Shown here piece by piece: positions 46,101 to 56,046 of a stretch of 64,000 nt of DNA. Below the pieces are notes generated by a model that was not told the origin of the DNA, ran no database searches, and worked only from the letters and a program-made list of their open reading frames with translations. The stretch is from Bacteroidota bacterium. GTDB taxonomy: Bacteria > Bacteroidota > Bacteroidia > Sphingobacteriales > Sphingobacteriaceae. The translations under genes were made by a program, and so were the position numbers. Position 1 is the stretch's first letter. Each line of letters starts with the position of its first letter. Location of the stretch: the NCBI GenBank assembly GCA_018266915.1, contig JAFDZM010000045.1, positions 207,922 to 271,921 on the forward strand, written 5' to 3'.

Positions 46101-46572
46101 TGGTGATGCTTTTATTTCCGTTAACAATCCTTCATCAACCTTTACTTACCGGTTGTATGATGATCAAAACAGCGCACAACCGTTAGATGAAGAAAATAGC
46201 GGCAGATTTAAAGTGACCGTTAACGCTAACCGCAGCTATTTCATCAGTCAGCTGAATGGCACTTGCGAAAGTTCAAGATCAGAAGTAAAGGTTACCGTTG
46301 GTGTATCTTCTGTAAACATTCCCAATGCTTTTACGCCGAATGGTGATGGTATAAACGATTACTGGAGTTTAAAAGGCATGGAAAATAACCCCAATAGTTT
46401 AGTGCAGGTATTTACGCGTTATGGACAAAAAGTATTTGAATCGAAAGGTTATGAGCATCCTTTTGATGGCACATACGGCGGGAAAGAGCTGCCTACGGGC
46501 GTATATTATTATATCATCAATCTTGGCACCAACTGTAATATACTTTCTGGCAACGTAACGCTTATACGTTAA
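43150..46572 (+). CDS. Large secreted repeat protein with gliding-type C-terminal sorting domain
   Basis: 1140 residues. A signal peptide (to about residue 20, LKAFPA) precedes a right-handed beta-helix of about 380 residues ([37 protein letters not shown]), then a set of about seven similar modules of roughly 80-95 residues beginning with xxC(G/N)xxxGSI and containing W(x)DxNxxVxxxxxLDxxNxxxGxYTL. The C-terminal 85 residues ([28 protein letters not shown]) are the CHU_C/type B sorting domain for type IX secretion. A surface protein; partner unknown. It is convergent with pdxJ, overlapping by 4 bp. Confidence 0.88.
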   Translation: MFIRKLVLFFLFLTFCLKAFPAVFTVTSNTDSGPGTLRDALTQAAANGSAATDYIYFNLPDQSVAGRTITLNSLLPDLSPNLVIDGTTQPGVPFGVSNAKVRVFSNFKPTNLQDPYVFNGDQLGNLTISGLYLDALAYDGQPNVFAITINDSNVVTIKDCVMPEGNLTVSNNNSFLLQSSMIGCLPDGVTGFPSTVTVNNTLNVTIGGNPSEGNLLSGGLNLNMSDYNANWTYLISNNKMGTDYTGTSSSTRFYSQGRIDIESGHYNPPSSGRMQGTITNNFIENFSSSGIVVSGFGNVAIKGNSIGTDPTGKINFLQFAPSWVQGLGSAPTGIVLQVGIDAVVGGSNPGDKNTIGYISNGILEQLADQVVISQNSMFCFNRQYFNDHDFVTQAYTKPLPLVQINQITNNSISGTATPGARVELFSNAEGECSACDPRDYFTYVTADAQGKWSYTGTIPANIVASAIYNNQTSLFTKAKVIITNLKITQPQCGQSNGSIQGISFYDSGQIRWVDQNNNVISNSLDINNLPPGKYKFKIGTDVCGAESDWIELIDNSLKLDASKVKILNPSCNQNGSISDIAISTYHNESYNSAWMDENSKVIGNSIDISNLRAGKYTLTVTGNSTGCSQTYGPITLTNVAGPNIDQSHANITSTNCGESTGSITNIQVTGSGILKYSWLNDQQQQVATTLDLVNQPGGTYTLQVTDNSQCGPVFSTAIQIPETNGISLDESKVQTTIAGCGLNNGTVTGMQVTGTAQYKWADVNNNVVATTLDLKNAAPGDYTFTAYNNSGCSKTSKTYHVGLQAITQYPSYTVNIVPACSGQNNGSISISTDALVASMRWISSQGQNIGSTSLLNNVSKGTYQLFLTDANGCETLYNTYTVTELAPLSVTSQGQITSDQCGLKTGSVNDVSIAGGQAPYTYTWTDDKGNQVGIGSSIGNLAAGDYHLNVADSRCGSLAVDYTITAQSAYVAAPSVSDVQLCSSGDAFISVNNPSSTFTYRLYDDQNSAQPLDEENSGRFKVTVNANRSYFISQLNGTCESSRSEVKVTVGVSSVNIPNAFTPNGDGINDYWSLKGMENNPNSLVQVFTRYGQKVFESKGYEHPFDGTYGGKELPTGVYYYIINLGTNCNILSGNVTLIR

Positions 46573-47285
46573 GCCAGTTGCCTCAAATACATCTGTATCG
46601 TATTCTCTAACCCATAATAAAGCGCATCAGAGATCAGCGCATGGCCGATGCTCACCTCATCCAAATGAGGTATATTTTGTGCAAAATATTTTAGATTATG
46701 CAAATCAAGATCATGACCAGCATTAATGCCTAGAGCTGCCTTATGCGCAGCTTCAGCAGCTTTTAGATAAGGTGCGATGGCTTGTTCTTTATTTTGATGA
46801 TATTGATGAGCGTATGCTTCGGTATACAGCTCGATGCGATCGGTTCCTGTAGTAGCAGCGGCTTCAACCATTTCAACTATCGGGTCGACAAATATGGAAA
46901 CACGGATACCTGCATCTTTAAATACCTTAATTATTCCCTTTAAATATTCCTGGTTAGTTATCGTATCCCATCCATGGTTGGAGGTGATCTGCCCTAAAGC
47001 ATCAGGCACTAAGGTTACCTGCTCTGGTTTATTAGCTAATACCAGGTCTATGAACTTTTGTTCCTGGCAATTACCTTCGATATTAAATTCGGTGGTGACT
47101 ATCTTTTTCAACTCAAAAACATCATTGTAACGGATATGCCGCTCGTCTGGTCGAGGGTGAACGGTGATGCCTTGCGCGCCAAAACGCTCGCAATCTTTTG
47201 CAACTTGAACCAGGTCGGGATTATTGCCGCCTCGGGAATTACGCAGGGTGGCAATTTTATTGATATTGACAGATAGACGGGTCAT
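46569..47285 (-). CDS. pdxJ: Pyridoxine 5'-phosphate synthase
   Basis: 238 residues. TIM-barrel enzyme condensing deoxyxylulose phosphate with 3-hydroxy-1-aminoacetone phosphate to make vitamin B6. Seen are [33 protein letters not shown], the catalytic-site region EFNIEGN, VTLVPD, and [11 protein letters not shown] near the end. No other B6 gene is near. Confidence 0.96.
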   Translation of the reverse strand: MTRLSVNINKIATLRNSRGGNNPDLVQVAKDCERFGAQGITVHPRPDERHIRYNDVFELKKIVTTEFNIEGNCQEQKFIDLVLANKPEQVTLVPDALGQITSNHGWDTITNQEYLKGIIKVFKDAGIRVSIFVDPIVEMVEAAATTGTDRIELYTEAYAHQYHQNKEQAIAPYLKAAEAAHKAALGINAGHDLDLHNLKYFAQNIPHLDEVSIGHALISDALYYGLENTIQMYLRQLA

Positions 47286-47374
47286 TTAATCCAATATTTT
47301 TACAGCAGCAAATATCCTTAATACTTAACTAACATATGAAACAATTTTAGGATTCGTTTATTTGTGACTTTAAT

Positions 47375-48367
47375 ATGAAACCCCTGCTCAGATTATCACT
47401 CTTATTATTCCTCTTAATTGTTTCGGCATTAGCTCGCGCCCAACAAAACTTCCTCGATATTACCAAATATGAAGTGTATTATGGATGGGCGCATAACTAC
47501 CCACAGGACTGGATCGTGCTGCGCCGTTTTCAAAACCGCGACAAAGAATACTACCTGCTGGTAAACCCGCAAACGCTACAAACCAAGGTGAATGAAAGCA
47601 GCTTTTACCAGGTTAAGCGGATGACGCTGGCTGAAACGCGTGTCGCCTTTAAAAACACACCTTACGAAAAAGCCATTGGCAAAGCCGAAAAACAATCAGT
47701 AAACATACAGGATGCGGGAATAGAACGCGGTATACCAAGTGAAACAGGCATTAGTCTTACTGCTGATCTGTGTCCATCACATAAGCCACTCGACCGAAGG
47801 ATATTTACCACCATGTTCAATGAGTTTAAGAAGGTAGAAAAGCCTGCGCCGATTGCTTTATCAGTAAGTGGGTTGTGGATGCTTAATCATAAAGAGGATT
47901 TGGAATGGTTAAAACAACTGCGTAACGAAGGTGAAATACGTATTACCTGGGTAAATCATTCTTACAACCATCGCGTAAGCAAAACTGCACCTCTTAAAGA
48001 GAATTTCCTGCTTGAACCCGGCACTGATATCAATTATGAAGTACTTGCCACAGAACAATTAATGCTGAAGAATGGTTTGGTACCATCAGCATTTTTCCGC
48101 TTTCCGGGATTGGTTTCTGATCAGCAATTGGTATATAAGATCACGGATTTCGGTTTGATCCCTATCGGCTCCGACGCATGGCTGGCAAAAGGCCAGCAGC
48201 CCAACGCAGGCAGCATCGTGTTGATACACGGTAATGGCAATGAGCCTGTTGGGGTCGCGGATTTCATCAAGCTGCTCCAGTCAAAAACCAAGCAGATCGC
48301 TAAAAAGCAATGGCTGCTTTATGACCTGAGCGAAAGTGTGGATGATGCGGCGGGAAGCTCCGAATAG
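47375..48367 (+). CDS. Secreted polysaccharide-deacetylase-like protein
   Basis: 330 residues with a signal peptide (LALIVSALARAQ type, to about residue 22). The NodB-like core has ISLTADLCPSHKPLDRR (metal-site Asp), a HxxxH motif in WVNHSYNHRVS and PSAFFRFPGLVSD. It is probably a carbohydrate or peptidoglycan deacetylase in the periplasm. The first 110 residues are an extra N-terminal domain without a clear match. It follows pdxJ divergently across 89 bp. Confidence 0.75.
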   Translation: MKPLLRLSLLLFLLIVSALARAQQNFLDITKYEVYYGWAHNYPQDWIVLRRFQNRDKEYYLLVNPQTLQTKVNESSFYQVKRMTLAETRVAFKNTPYEKAIGKAEKQSVNIQDAGIERGIPSETGISLTADLCPSHKPLDRRIFTTMFNEFKKVEKPAPIALSVSGLWMLNHKEDLEWLKQLRNEGEIRITWVNHSYNHRVSKTAPLKENFLLEPGTDINYEVLATEQLMLKNGLVPSAFFRFPGLVSDQQLVYKITDFGLIPIGSDAWLAKGQQPNAGSIVLIHGNGNEPVGVADFIKLLQSKTKQIAKKQWLLYDLSESVDDAAGSSE

Positions 48368-48376
48368 TAATAAGAT

Positions 48377-49330
48377 TTACAGCGAAGCCAAATAATCACA
48401 GCTCTTTTTCAAAGCTATCTCCGGGTGCGCAACAATATCCTGTTCAACAATAAAATGCTGAACACCGTTTTCTTTTGCTTTCGGAAGTATCTTTTTCAGG
48501 TCGAGCACCCCGCTACCTGCTGTGGTCATGTAAGGGAATAGTTCGATCCATTGCTTGGAATCGCCACCATCTCCTGAGAAACGAACTTTCTTCGACATAT
48601 CCTTCACATGCATCAGGCGATAGCGGTTTTTGTACTTTTCAAGCAATTCTATAGGATCGGCGCCCCCGGCGGTAGTCCAATAAAGGTCCATTTCAAGGAA
48701 TACCAACGAAGGGTCGGTACCATCTAAGATCAACTTAATCGGAACTTGTCCGTTCACTGCTTTCCATCCATAACCGTGATTATGATAAGCGAATTTTACA
48801 CCATTCTTTTTTGCAGTTTCGCCAATTTTGTTGAACGCTTCCGCCATCCGTTTATAATCGTCCAATGTTTTCCTTTTGTCCTCTGGAATTGCAGGCAGAA
48901 CAACAAACTCCGACCCTAACACATGCGCCGCCTCGCCTAGCTTGTCCATCCGGTTTTGCAGTGTATCCAGGTCTGTGTGCATCGATGGCACTGTCAATCC
49001 ATTTTGCTTCATTAAACCCTTCACTTCTGCTGCTGTGCGGCCAAAAAAGCCGCTCCCTTTAAAACCAAGCGAAGGAGTAACCGCATCCCAGCTTTTCTTT
49101 GCGGCATCGGTGCTGAAAGTGTAAGGGCCATATAGTTCTACCTCTTTATAACCCATTTTTGATAGCATCTTCAATGTGCCGGGGAAGTCATGTTCGAGCA
49201 TCTTTGGCAATGAGAAAAACTGGATACCGATTCTTTCGATCAGTCTCGGTTTTCCAAGTACTTCTGATGAAAATAAAAGGCTTGCTGCTGATAGCACAGC
49301 AGATTGTTTAACAAAGTCTCTCCTGTTCAT
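48377..49330 (-). CDS. Xylose-isomerase-like TIM-barrel protein (sugar phosphate isomerase/epimerase), Tat-exported
   Basis: 317 residues. A Tat-type signal (MNRRDFVKQSAVLSAASLLF) precedes an AP-endonuclease-2-type TIM barrel (IGIQFFSLPKMLEHDFPGTL, KEVELYGPY, FAYHNHGYGW, LFLEMDLYWTTAG, YRLMHVKDMSKK, HFIVEQDIV). These proteins are sugar isomerases or epimerases, often in periplasmic glycan use; the substrate is unknown. Monocistronic. Confidence 0.87.
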   Translation of the reverse strand: MNRRDFVKQSAVLSAASLLFSSEVLGKPRLIERIGIQFFSLPKMLEHDFPGTLKMLSKMGYKEVELYGPYTFSTDAAKKSWDAVTPSLGFKGSGFFGRTAAEVKGLMKQNGLTVPSMHTDLDTLQNRMDKLGEAAHVLGSEFVVLPAIPEDKRKTLDDYKRMAEAFNKIGETAKKNGVKFAYHNHGYGWKAVNGQVPIKLILDGTDPSLVFLEMDLYWTTAGGADPIELLEKYKNRYRLMHVKDMSKKVRFSGDGGDSKQWIELFPYMTTAGSGVLDLKKILPKAKENGVQHFIVEQDIVAHPEIALKKSCDYLASL

Positions 49331-49597
49331 ATAACAAATAATTGGCGGGATGAATAATTGGTCGGGCTTAATGCCGTGTATAACAAATATATAGAAACAT
49401 TCAGGCTATAAAATGGATTTCCTGTCTTATTTCAATAAGTTTAACTCAATTTCTGTATACTTACCTTAGTTTATTACGTTAAACCAATAGATAAAACAAA
49501 AACTCCTATCTTTAGGCTTTGAAATTTATACCTAATTGATATTCTGTTTGATGGGACCGCTGTTTTAAACCTTATCAAACTAACTATCTGAGTAATA

Positions 49598-52192
49598 ATG
49601 AATAGAGTAAAAGGCGCAATCTTGTTTCTGCTGCTTTGGTCGTTCCATAGCTATGCCCAGCAAAAAAGGGCAGGCTGTATTTTGGGGAACTGCCAGGTAG
49701 GCATTGGGGCCATTGTGTTCCCTGACGGGCGGAAATATGGGGGTGCATTTCAGAACGGCAAAATGAACGGCGAAGGGACTATGACCTGGCCGGATAAAAG
49801 AAAATATGTTGGCTCCTGGAAGGATGACCGTTATTCGGGCACTGGTACTTTTACCTGGCCCGATGGGCACTATTACCAGGGTGAATGGAAATATGGCGTA
49901 AAAGACGGTCAAGGAACGGAGTTTTGGTCGCAGAAGAAATATTACGTTGGCGGCTTTAAGTTGGGCAAACGAAGCGGCCAGGGTACCATGAATTTTCCTG
50001 ACGGCAGAAGATATGTAGGTGAATGGGCCAATGATACGCAAACAGGGCAGGGATTAGAGACCTGGCCGGGTGGCGAAAAATATGTTGGCGGGTGGAAAGA
50101 TGACTTGCGTGACGGACAAGGCGCCAATGATTATGCTAACGGCAACAGATACGACGGTCAGTGGGAAGCCAATCAAAAAAAAGGAAGCGGAACTTATACC
50201 TGGACCGACGGCAAGAAATACGTGGGTGAGTGGGATAAGGACATGAAAAACGGCAACGGTGTGCAAACCTGGAAAAACGGCGAAAAATACGTTGGCGACT
50301 GGGTTGACAACCAACGAGAAGGCCGGGGCACACAAGACTATGCCGATGGAAGCCGTTATGATGGCCAATGGAAAGCTGATAAACAAGAAGGCCAAGGTAT
50401 AGCCACTTATGCCGATGGCAGCAAATACGAGGGTGAGTGGAAAGATAACAAGAAGAATGGCAATGGAACAATGACCTTCGCCAATGGCACCAAGCATAGC
50501 GGTCTTTGGAAGGATGATGTGTTTGATGAATCAAAAGCGGCCCTGCAGGCAGCAACGCGTGTTGAAACGCCAGTCAAATCTTCTTCCTCATCCACTCCTG
50601 ATCTGCATGTGACCGGCTTAACTTTTAATGACAGCATCGGCAACAAAAACAAAGTGCTTGATGCCAATGAAAGGGCCGAGATCAGGTTCACGCTTGCCAA
50701 TACAGGCATGGCAAATGCCAGCAACCTGATCATCGAGATTTCGGATCTGAATTTTACCAAGGGGATAACTTATACCCCCAGACAAACTTATGCATCCTTA
50801 GCTGCAGGCGCTGAAAAGCTTATTGAAATACCATTGACCAGTAAGGTAGATTTGCCAACAGGCGAGGCGAATTTCAGGATACAGGTTCACGAAGGCAGAG
50901 GTTATGATGCCGGGCCTTTTTATTTGGCGTTCAGGACACGGGAGTTTATTAAACCTCGGGCTATAGCGGGCGATGACAAGACAGGTTGTATCCTGGGCGA
51001 CTGCAGCGACGGTAAAGGATCGATGGTATTTGATGATGGCAGAAAGTATACCGGTAGCTGGAGAAATAGCCAGATGGACGGCAAAGGCACCATGATATGG
51101 CCGGATGGCAGAAAATACGACGGCGAGTGGAGAAACGGCCTCCAGAATGGCGATGGTATGGAAATAGGTGGCGATGAAAGCCGGTACCAGGGTGAGTGGA
51201 AAGATGGCGCTAAATCGGGCCGGGGCACTTATATTTCTGCAATTGGGCGTAAATACATCGGTGACTGGAAGAATGATAAGCAGGAAGGTGATGGCCTGAT
51301 GACCTGGCCATCAGGGCAAAAATTCCTGGGTAAGTTTAAGGATGGCATGCGTAACGGCAAAGGGCAAATGATATGGCCATCGGGCGAAAAGTATGATGGC
51401 GAATGGAAAGATGATAAACAGGACGGACAGGGGATATTTTACTATAGCAACAAGCAAGTTTACAATGGTGAATGGGAAAACAACCAGGTAAACGGCATTG
51501 GCACAATGACCTACCCTAACGGAAAAAGAAGTTCAGGCGAATGGCGCGATGGCGTGCTGGTAAGAGAAGGTGCCACAACCAGGGAAAAGGATGCGGCTAT
51601 CAAAGAAAAGAATCACCTTAAAGAAAAACCTGCCGTGGCTGCAACTCCGGTACAGGAAAAACCTGCGATCACCAACACACCACCTAAAGAAAAACCGACT
51701 AACAACGCCAACAATAATAATACTACGACAAGTAACAATACCTCAGCCCCAAAACATAATACGCCGGTTAGTGAACCAAAACAAGAGGAAATTCAAAATG
51801 TTCCGAAGCCGAAATCACCGGCTGTATTGGAGATTGTTAATGCACAGTTTGTAGAGAACAGCGGAAATAAAGACAATGTGCTTAACATTAATGAAAGCGG
51901 CGAGATCAGGTTTATCTTATCTAACCAGGGCCAGGGTGATGCCTATAATATGGTAGTTCTTGTGAAGGATGTAAACGATATTAAGGGAGTTGAATACAGT
52001 CCAAAGTTTACTATTGCGCACTTACCTGCCGGCGGGCAGACTACAGTTAAAATTCCGGTTAAAGGCACTGCGGATATGGATACCGGCGCTACCAATTTCA
52101 ATATCAAAATATCTGAAGCAAATGGCTCCGATGCCGACCCTTTCTATGTTAATTTCAGAACGTTAGGTAAAAACCCTCCCCAGGATAACTAA
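49598..52192 (+). CDS. Secreted MORN-repeat protein with duplicated module
   Basis: 864 residues with a signal peptide (to about residue 21, HSYAQ). The protein is a two-fold duplication: [GCILGxC start, MORN array, Ig/CARDB-like domain]. First half: about a dozen MORN repeats from residue 50 to 305, then an immunoglobulin-like domain (LDANERAEIRFTLANTGMAN). Second half: about eight MORN repeats from residue 462 to 650, a disordered Pro/Lys/Asn/Thr linker, then the same Ig-like domain (LNINESGEIRFILSNQGQGD). A surface or periplasmic binding role is inferred; no enzyme domain is present. Confidence 0.85.
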   Translation: MNRVKGAILFLLLWSFHSYAQQKRAGCILGNCQVGIGAIVFPDGRKYGGAFQNGKMNGEGTMTWPDKRKYVGSWKDDRYSGTGTFTWPDGHYYQGEWKYGVKDGQGTEFWSQKKYYVGGFKLGKRSGQGTMNFPDGRRYVGEWANDTQTGQGLETWPGGEKYVGGWKDDLRDGQGANDYANGNRYDGQWEANQKKGSGTYTWTDGKKYVGEWDKDMKNGNGVQTWKNGEKYVGDWVDNQREGRGTQDYADGSRYDGQWKADKQEGQGIATYADGSKYEGEWKDNKKNGNGTMTFANGTKHSGLWKDDVFDESKAALQAATRVETPVKSSSSSTPDLHVTGLTFNDSIGNKNKVLDANERAEIRFTLANTGMANASNLIIEISDLNFTKGITYTPRQTYASLAAGAEKLIEIPLTSKVDLPTGEANFRIQVHEGRGYDAGPFYLAFRTREFIKPRAIAGDDKTGCILGDCSDGKGSMVFDDGRKYTGSWRNSQMDGKGTMIWPDGRKYDGEWRNGLQNGDGMEIGGDESRYQGEWKDGAKSGRGTYISAIGRKYIGDWKNDKQEGDGLMTWPSGQKFLGKFKDGMRNGKGQMIWPSGEKYDGEWKDDKQDGQGIFYYSNKQVYNGEWENNQVNGIGTMTYPNGKRSSGEWRDGVLVREGATTREKDAAIKEKNHLKEKPAVAATPVQEKPAITNTPPKEKPTNNANNNNTTTSNNTSAPKHNTPVSEPKQEEIQNVPKPKSPAVLEIVNAQFVENSGNKDNVLNINESGEIRFILSNQGQGDAYNMVVLVKDVNDIKGVEYSPKFTIAHLPAGGQTTVKIPVKGTADMDTGATNFNIKISEANGSDADPFYVNFRTLGKNPPQDN

Positions 52193-52251
52193 CCGGCTTA
52201 ATCTTAACAAGATTTAACATATAGCTGCGGTTTAATTACTTAGCTTTAGGC

Positions 52252-52668
52252 ATGAAACGCACTACCCTTATTACATTAACACTGGCACTGTTTTCTTTTT
52301 GTGCGCAGGCACAAAGGATCATCCCGGCAAAAGATGCTTTAAAACACATCGGTAAAAAAGTAAAAATTTGCGACAAGGTTTTTGGCGAAAATATTAAGAA
52401 AGGCGTAACAACCTTATACCTCGGTGCAGACCATCCTGATGAGTTAATAACTGTAGTAATAAAGGCCGATTTCAAAACCAACTTAAAAGGCCATTTTGAG
52501 AACAACTCCCACTTTGATGATTATTATAGGGGAAAGGACATTTGCGTAACCGGTGTTGTACAAAAAGATAAATACACAGGCAAAGCGACGATCCGGGTCA
52601 CGCAACCATCACAAATCAAACCATTCATGGAAGATAGCATGCCACAACAAGCACCTTCTTTACACTAA
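52252..52668 (+). CDS. Small secreted OB-fold-like protein
   Basis: 138 residues. Signal peptide MKRTTLITLTLALFSFCAQA then a body with the pattern of an OB-fold (KHIGKKVKICDKVFGENIKK, LYLGADHPDELITVVI, GKDICVTGVVQKDKYTGKAT). The periplasmic OB-fold family around tRNA_anti-like domains looks like this. The role is unknown. It follows the MORN gene by 59 bp and may be in the same unit. Confidence 0.65.
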   Translation: MKRTTLITLTLALFSFCAQAQRIIPAKDALKHIGKKVKICDKVFGENIKKGVTTLYLGADHPDELITVVIKADFKTNLKGHFENNSHFDDYYRGKDICVTGVVQKDKYTGKATIRVTQPSQIKPFMEDSMPQQAPSLH

Positions 52669-52688
52669 GATTAACGATCTTTGCGTAC

Positions 52689-53090
52689 ATGAGTTGGATT
52701 TGTCCAAAATGCGAACGCGAGTTAAAGGGGCCCAATCAAACGCATTATTGCATTAAGGTTAGCCTGGATGATCTGCTAAAAGGCCAGAGCGATGAGCTCG
52801 TTTTGGCAGTTGATAAATTACTTGCCGAAATTGCCGACTGGGAGGATGTAACAATAAGCTGCTCTAAAAATTATATTGTGTTTGTCCGCAACAAAACCTT
52901 CTTTTTAATAAAGCCGATGAAAGGTTTGTTGGATCTCAAATTTTACTCAGCCAAAGCACCGGAAAACTCCATTGTTACTAAAAGTACGCTTTATTCCGAG
53001 AAGTATGAAAACTATATCCGGCTGACTTCGTTGGATAAACTGACTCCAAGGGTATATGCTCTAATAAAACAATCTTACGACCTGTTATGA
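52689..53090 (+). CDS. DUF5655 protein with N-terminal zinc ribbon
   Basis: 133 residues. Cys5, Cys8, His19 and Cys21 (CPKCERELKGPNQTHYC) form a probable zinc site; the rest, DELVLAVDKLLAEIADWEDV, ISCSKNYIVFVRNKTFFLI and RLTSLDKLTPRVYALIKQSY, matches the DUF5655 pattern. Cytoplasmic; function unknown. The start is 21 nt after the OB-fold gene. Confidence 0.8.
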   Translation: MSWICPKCERELKGPNQTHYCIKVSLDDLLKGQSDELVLAVDKLLAEIADWEDVTISCSKNYIVFVRNKTFFLIKPMKGLLDLKFYSAKAPENSIVTKSTLYSEKYENYIRLTSLDKLTPRVYALIKQSYDLL

Positions 53091-53184
53091 TTTCCTGCCC
53101 AGGCACTATGTTAAGTTTTGTTAAAAATTAGCGGTTAACTAAAATACCAGTTAAATTTATACTAAACCTGATCTGCCCATTGTA

Positions 53185-53946
53185 ATGAAGAGTTTAAAGC
53201 TTTCAATTGTACTCTTGCTGATGGCATCCTGCCCCGTACTGTATGCCCAGCAATTAAGCGGCCGTGTAGTGGACGGCAAAACCCTGCAATCTATTCCGCA
53301 TGCAACTATCATTACCCCTAAACAAACAACTTTTACTTCAGATAAAGGACTGTTTACTGCCTATAGCCTCCACCGTGGCGATACCATCAAAATCTCTTTT
53401 GTAGGATATAAGCCGCATTTCCTGGTTTATTCGCAAAAAGTAACCGATACCATTCCTGTTTATTTAGAGCAAACCGCGACGTCATTGAAAAGCGTTGTTA
53501 TCATTGGCAAACGGCCTTCCAATACCGATTCGATCAAGCTGAGAAAAGAGTTTGGATCGGTGTTCAATTACAAGGGAACCGGCTTTAAGGATGTTTTTAT
53601 GTCCAATTCAAGCTATATTAAACCTTACAACGACTTTATCACTTCAACCCATAGTACCGCAACTCTGCTTAGTGTTAACCTGCTCCAGGTTATTGATTGG
53701 CTTGGCAAAAGCAAATCGCCCACAACAAAGCTGCAGCAGGTGCTTCTCAAGGATGAACAAATGAACTATGTCGACCAGGTATTTTCCAGGCAGAAAGTGG
53801 TTGAACTAACCCATCTCAAGGGAGATTCTTTGCAAAACTTTATGGACAAATACCGCCCATCCGCCGGGGTCGCCCGTACCATGAGCGATTATGAAATGAT
53901 GATCTATATTAAGAAGTGTTATTTGGAGTTTGAGAAACCGGAGTAA
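53185..53946 (+). CDS. Secreted protein with carboxypeptidase-regulatory-like domain
   Basis: 253 residues. Signal peptide to about residue 22 (CPVLYAQ), then a CarboxypepD_reg-like domain at residues 24-100 (SGRVVDGKTLQSIPHATIIT, DTIKISFVGYKPHFLVY). The C-terminal 150 residues (KLRKEFGSVFNYKGTGFKDV, LLQVIDWLGK) have no recognised domain. An envelope protein of unknown role. Confidence 0.75.
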   Translation: MKSLKLSIVLLLMASCPVLYAQQLSGRVVDGKTLQSIPHATIITPKQTTFTSDKGLFTAYSLHRGDTIKISFVGYKPHFLVYSQKVTDTIPVYLEQTATSLKSVVIIGKRPSNTDSIKLRKEFGSVFNYKGTGFKDVFMSNSSYIKPYNDFITSTHSTATLLSVNLLQVIDWLGKSKSPTTKLQQVLLKDEQMNYVDQVFSRQKVVELTHLKGDSLQNFMDKYRPSAGVARTMSDYEMMIYIKKCYLEFEKPE

Positions 53947-53952
53947 AACAAA

Positions 53953-53980
53953 AAAGGCACAGTCCCAAAACCATGCCCTT
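53953..53980 (-). terminator. Weak terminator of ahcY
   Basis: On the minus strand AGGGCATGG pairs imperfectly with CTGTGCCT around TTTTGGGA, followed by TTTTTTGTTTT. It lies about 55 nt behind the ahcY stop. Confidence 0.45.
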
Positions 53981-54032
53981 AATATTTTCAGATAGAAAAC
54001 CTTTCAGCTTTCGCCTTTAAGCTTTCACCTTC

Positions 54033-55352
54033 TTAATAACGATAGTACTCCGGTTTAAACGGACCACTTACCGCAACACCGATATAATCGGCCTGGTGCT
54101 GATCCAGTTCTTCCAGTTCCACACCGATCTTGGCCAGGTGCAGACGGGCAACTTTTTCATCCAGGTGTTTTGGTAAGGTGTATACTTTATTTTCGTATTT
54201 ATCACCATGTAACCAAAGCTCTAACTGAGCCAAAGTCTGGTTTGTGAATGAGTTGCTCATCACAAAGCTTGGGTGACCGGTTGCGCAACCCAGGTTTACT
54301 AAACGACCTTCAGCCAGTACGATCAGGTCTTTACCATCGATGGTATATTTATCAACCTGTGGTTTTATCTCCACTTTAGTATTGCCATAAGTATTGTTCA
54401 ACCACGCCATATCGATCTCGTTATCGAAGTGGCCGATATTACATACAATGGCTTTATCTTTTAACGCACGGAAATGCTTCTCGCGAACGATATCGCAATT
54501 ACCTGTTGCCGTTACCACAATGTCGGCCTCGGCAATAGCAGTTGAAAGCTTCTTTACTTCGTAGCCTTCCATTGCAGCCTGTAAGGCGCAAATCGGGTCG
54601 ATTTCGGTCACAATCACACGAACACCAGCGCTGCTTAATGATTCTGCCGAACCTTTGCCCACATCCCCATAACCGCAAACAACAGCTACTTTACCAGCCA
54701 GCATTACGTCAGTAGCACGGCGGATAGCATCTACCAGTGATTCGCGGCAGCCATATTTATTATCAAATTTTGATTTGGTAACCGAGTCGTTCACATTGAT
54801 AGCAGGCATTGGCAGGGTGCCAGCTTTTACACGATCATATAAACGATGCACACCGGTAGTAGTTTCTTCTGATAAGCCTTTTATCCCGGCAATCAGTTCA
54901 GGATATTTATCCAGTACCATGTTGGTCAGGTCGCCGCCATCATCAAGGATCATATTCAAAGGCTGACGATCTTCGCCAAAGTGTAGGGTTTGTTCAATGC
55001 ACCAGTCAAACTCTTCGGCATTCATACCTTTCCAGGCATAAACTGAAGTTCCGGCAGCAGCAATAGCTGCTGCGGCATGATCCTGGGTTGAGAAAATATT
55101 GCATGATGACCAGGTAACTTCTGCACCCAAAGCCTGTAGGGTTTCGATCAAAACCGCAGTCTGGATAGTCATGTGCAAACAGCCTGCAATACGGGCGCCT
55201 TTCAGTGGCTGAGATGGGCCATACTCGGCACGCAAAGCCATTAAGCCCGGCATTTCTGCTTCAGCTAAGCCAATTTCTTTCCGGCCCCACTCGGCCAGCG
55301 ACAAATCTTTTACTTTGTATTTGGTGTAAGTAGTTTCTACAGATGATGACAT
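54033..55352 (-). CDS. ahcY: Adenosylhomocysteinase
   Basis: 439 residues. NAD-dependent hydrolysis of S-adenosylhomocysteine in the methyl cycle. The catalytic region [20 protein letters not shown], the substrate Asp/Lys block [20 protein letters not shown], the Rossmann motif [17 protein letters not shown] and [11 protein letters not shown] are present. It is monocistronic, with a TACCTTTG box upstream. Confidence 0.97.
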   Translation of the reverse strand: MSSSVETTYTKYKVKDLSLAEWGRKEIGLAEAEMPGLMALRAEYGPSQPLKGARIAGCLHMTIQTAVLIETLQALGAEVTWSSCNIFSTQDHAAAAIAAAGTSVYAWKGMNAEEFDWCIEQTLHFGEDRQPLNMILDDGGDLTNMVLDKYPELIAGIKGLSEETTTGVHRLYDRVKAGTLPMPAINVNDSVTKSKFDNKYGCRESLVDAIRRATDVMLAGKVAVVCGYGDVGKGSAESLSSAGVRVIVTEIDPICALQAAMEGYEVKKLSTAIAEADIVVTATGNCDIVREKHFRALKDKAIVCNIGHFDNEIDMAWLNNTYGNTKVEIKPQVDKYTIDGKDLIVLAEGRLVNLGCATGHPSFVMSNSFTNQTLAQLELWLHGDKYENKVYTLPKHLDEKVARLHLAKIGVELEELDQHQADYIGVAVSGPFKPEYYRY

Positions 55353-55374
55353 ATCATTTAAGATTTTTGAATTG

Positions 55375-55382
55375 CAAAGGTA
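55375..55382 (-). promoter_or_regulatory. -7 box TACCTTTG of ahcY
   Basis: Read on the minus strand, 22 nt before the ATG; identical to the boxes before rlmD and gcvP. Confidence 0.6.
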
Positions 55383-55413
55383 CGCAATAGAAATATCTTA
55401 ATGAAAAATGAAA

Positions 55414-55983
55414 TCAGGCAGTTACTGCCTCTGCTTTTTCTACTTGTTTCTGTGCAACCCCGCTTTCGGGCTTTATGCTTCTGATAGCGCCGTTTTCAGT
55501 TTTTGCATCTTTTGAGCCATTTGCAGCTTCAGGCTTCACAACCTTGGCACCATTTTCAGGTTTACCATTTTTGGCGTCTTTAGTTGCTGCAATACTCTCA
55601 GGTTTCATGTTCCTGATTGCGGTATTATCATGCGTTGGCGACATTGAAAGTTTACCATTATGTGAGCCTCCTGGTTCAACCTGCAATACCTGTGTTTTGA
55701 TATCGCCGGTAATACGTCCCGTACTTTTTATTTCTAATGAATGGGTATTCACATGGCCGTGAATATGTCCGTAAACGATCAACTCCTTAGTGATAACACT
55801 ACCTTTTACCACACCCTTTTCGCCCAGTATCAAACCTTCGTCGATGGTTACATCGCCCAGTATCTGACCTTCAATCCGCACATTGGCCGGTGCTCTCAAG
55901 TTCCCTTCAAAAACACAACCTTCGCTAATTAGCGTAGATATCACTTGCTGGCTCAGATCAACTTTATTTTTCTTTCTAAACAT
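55414..55983 (-). CDS. Bactofilin
   Basis: 189 residues. The bactofilin beta-helix core (GCVFEGNLRAPANVRIEGQI, VTIDEGLILGEKGVVKGSVI, HGHVNTHSLEIKSTGRITGD) is flanked by an acidic/Lys/Asn-rich C-terminal tail with repeated K(P/T)E(N/S)G motifs (KNGKPENG, KTENGAIRSIKPESG). Bactofilins polymerise without nucleotide at the inner membrane and help set cell shape. The M23 peptidase gene just upstream (63-bp gap, same strand) is the classical partner. Confidence 0.93.
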   Translation of the reverse strand: MFRKKNKVDLSQQVISTLISEGCVFEGNLRAPANVRIEGQILGDVTIDEGLILGEKGVVKGSVITKELIVYGHIHGHVNTHSLEIKSTGRITGDIKTQVLQVEPGGSHNGKLSMSPTHDNTAIRNMKPESIAATKDAKNGKPENGAKVVKPEAANGSKDAKTENGAIRSIKPESGVAQKQVEKAEAVTA

Positions 55984-56046
55984 TGCAGTAGTTTTATTTA
56001 GTTATTTGTCGGCCGGAATCTACCGGCCTGCACCCGCTAAGGATTT

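Noticed and set aside
49580..50760. Several minus-strand ORFs opposite the MORN gene
   Set aside because: They come from the repeated, GC-balanced codons of MORN repeats on the other strand.
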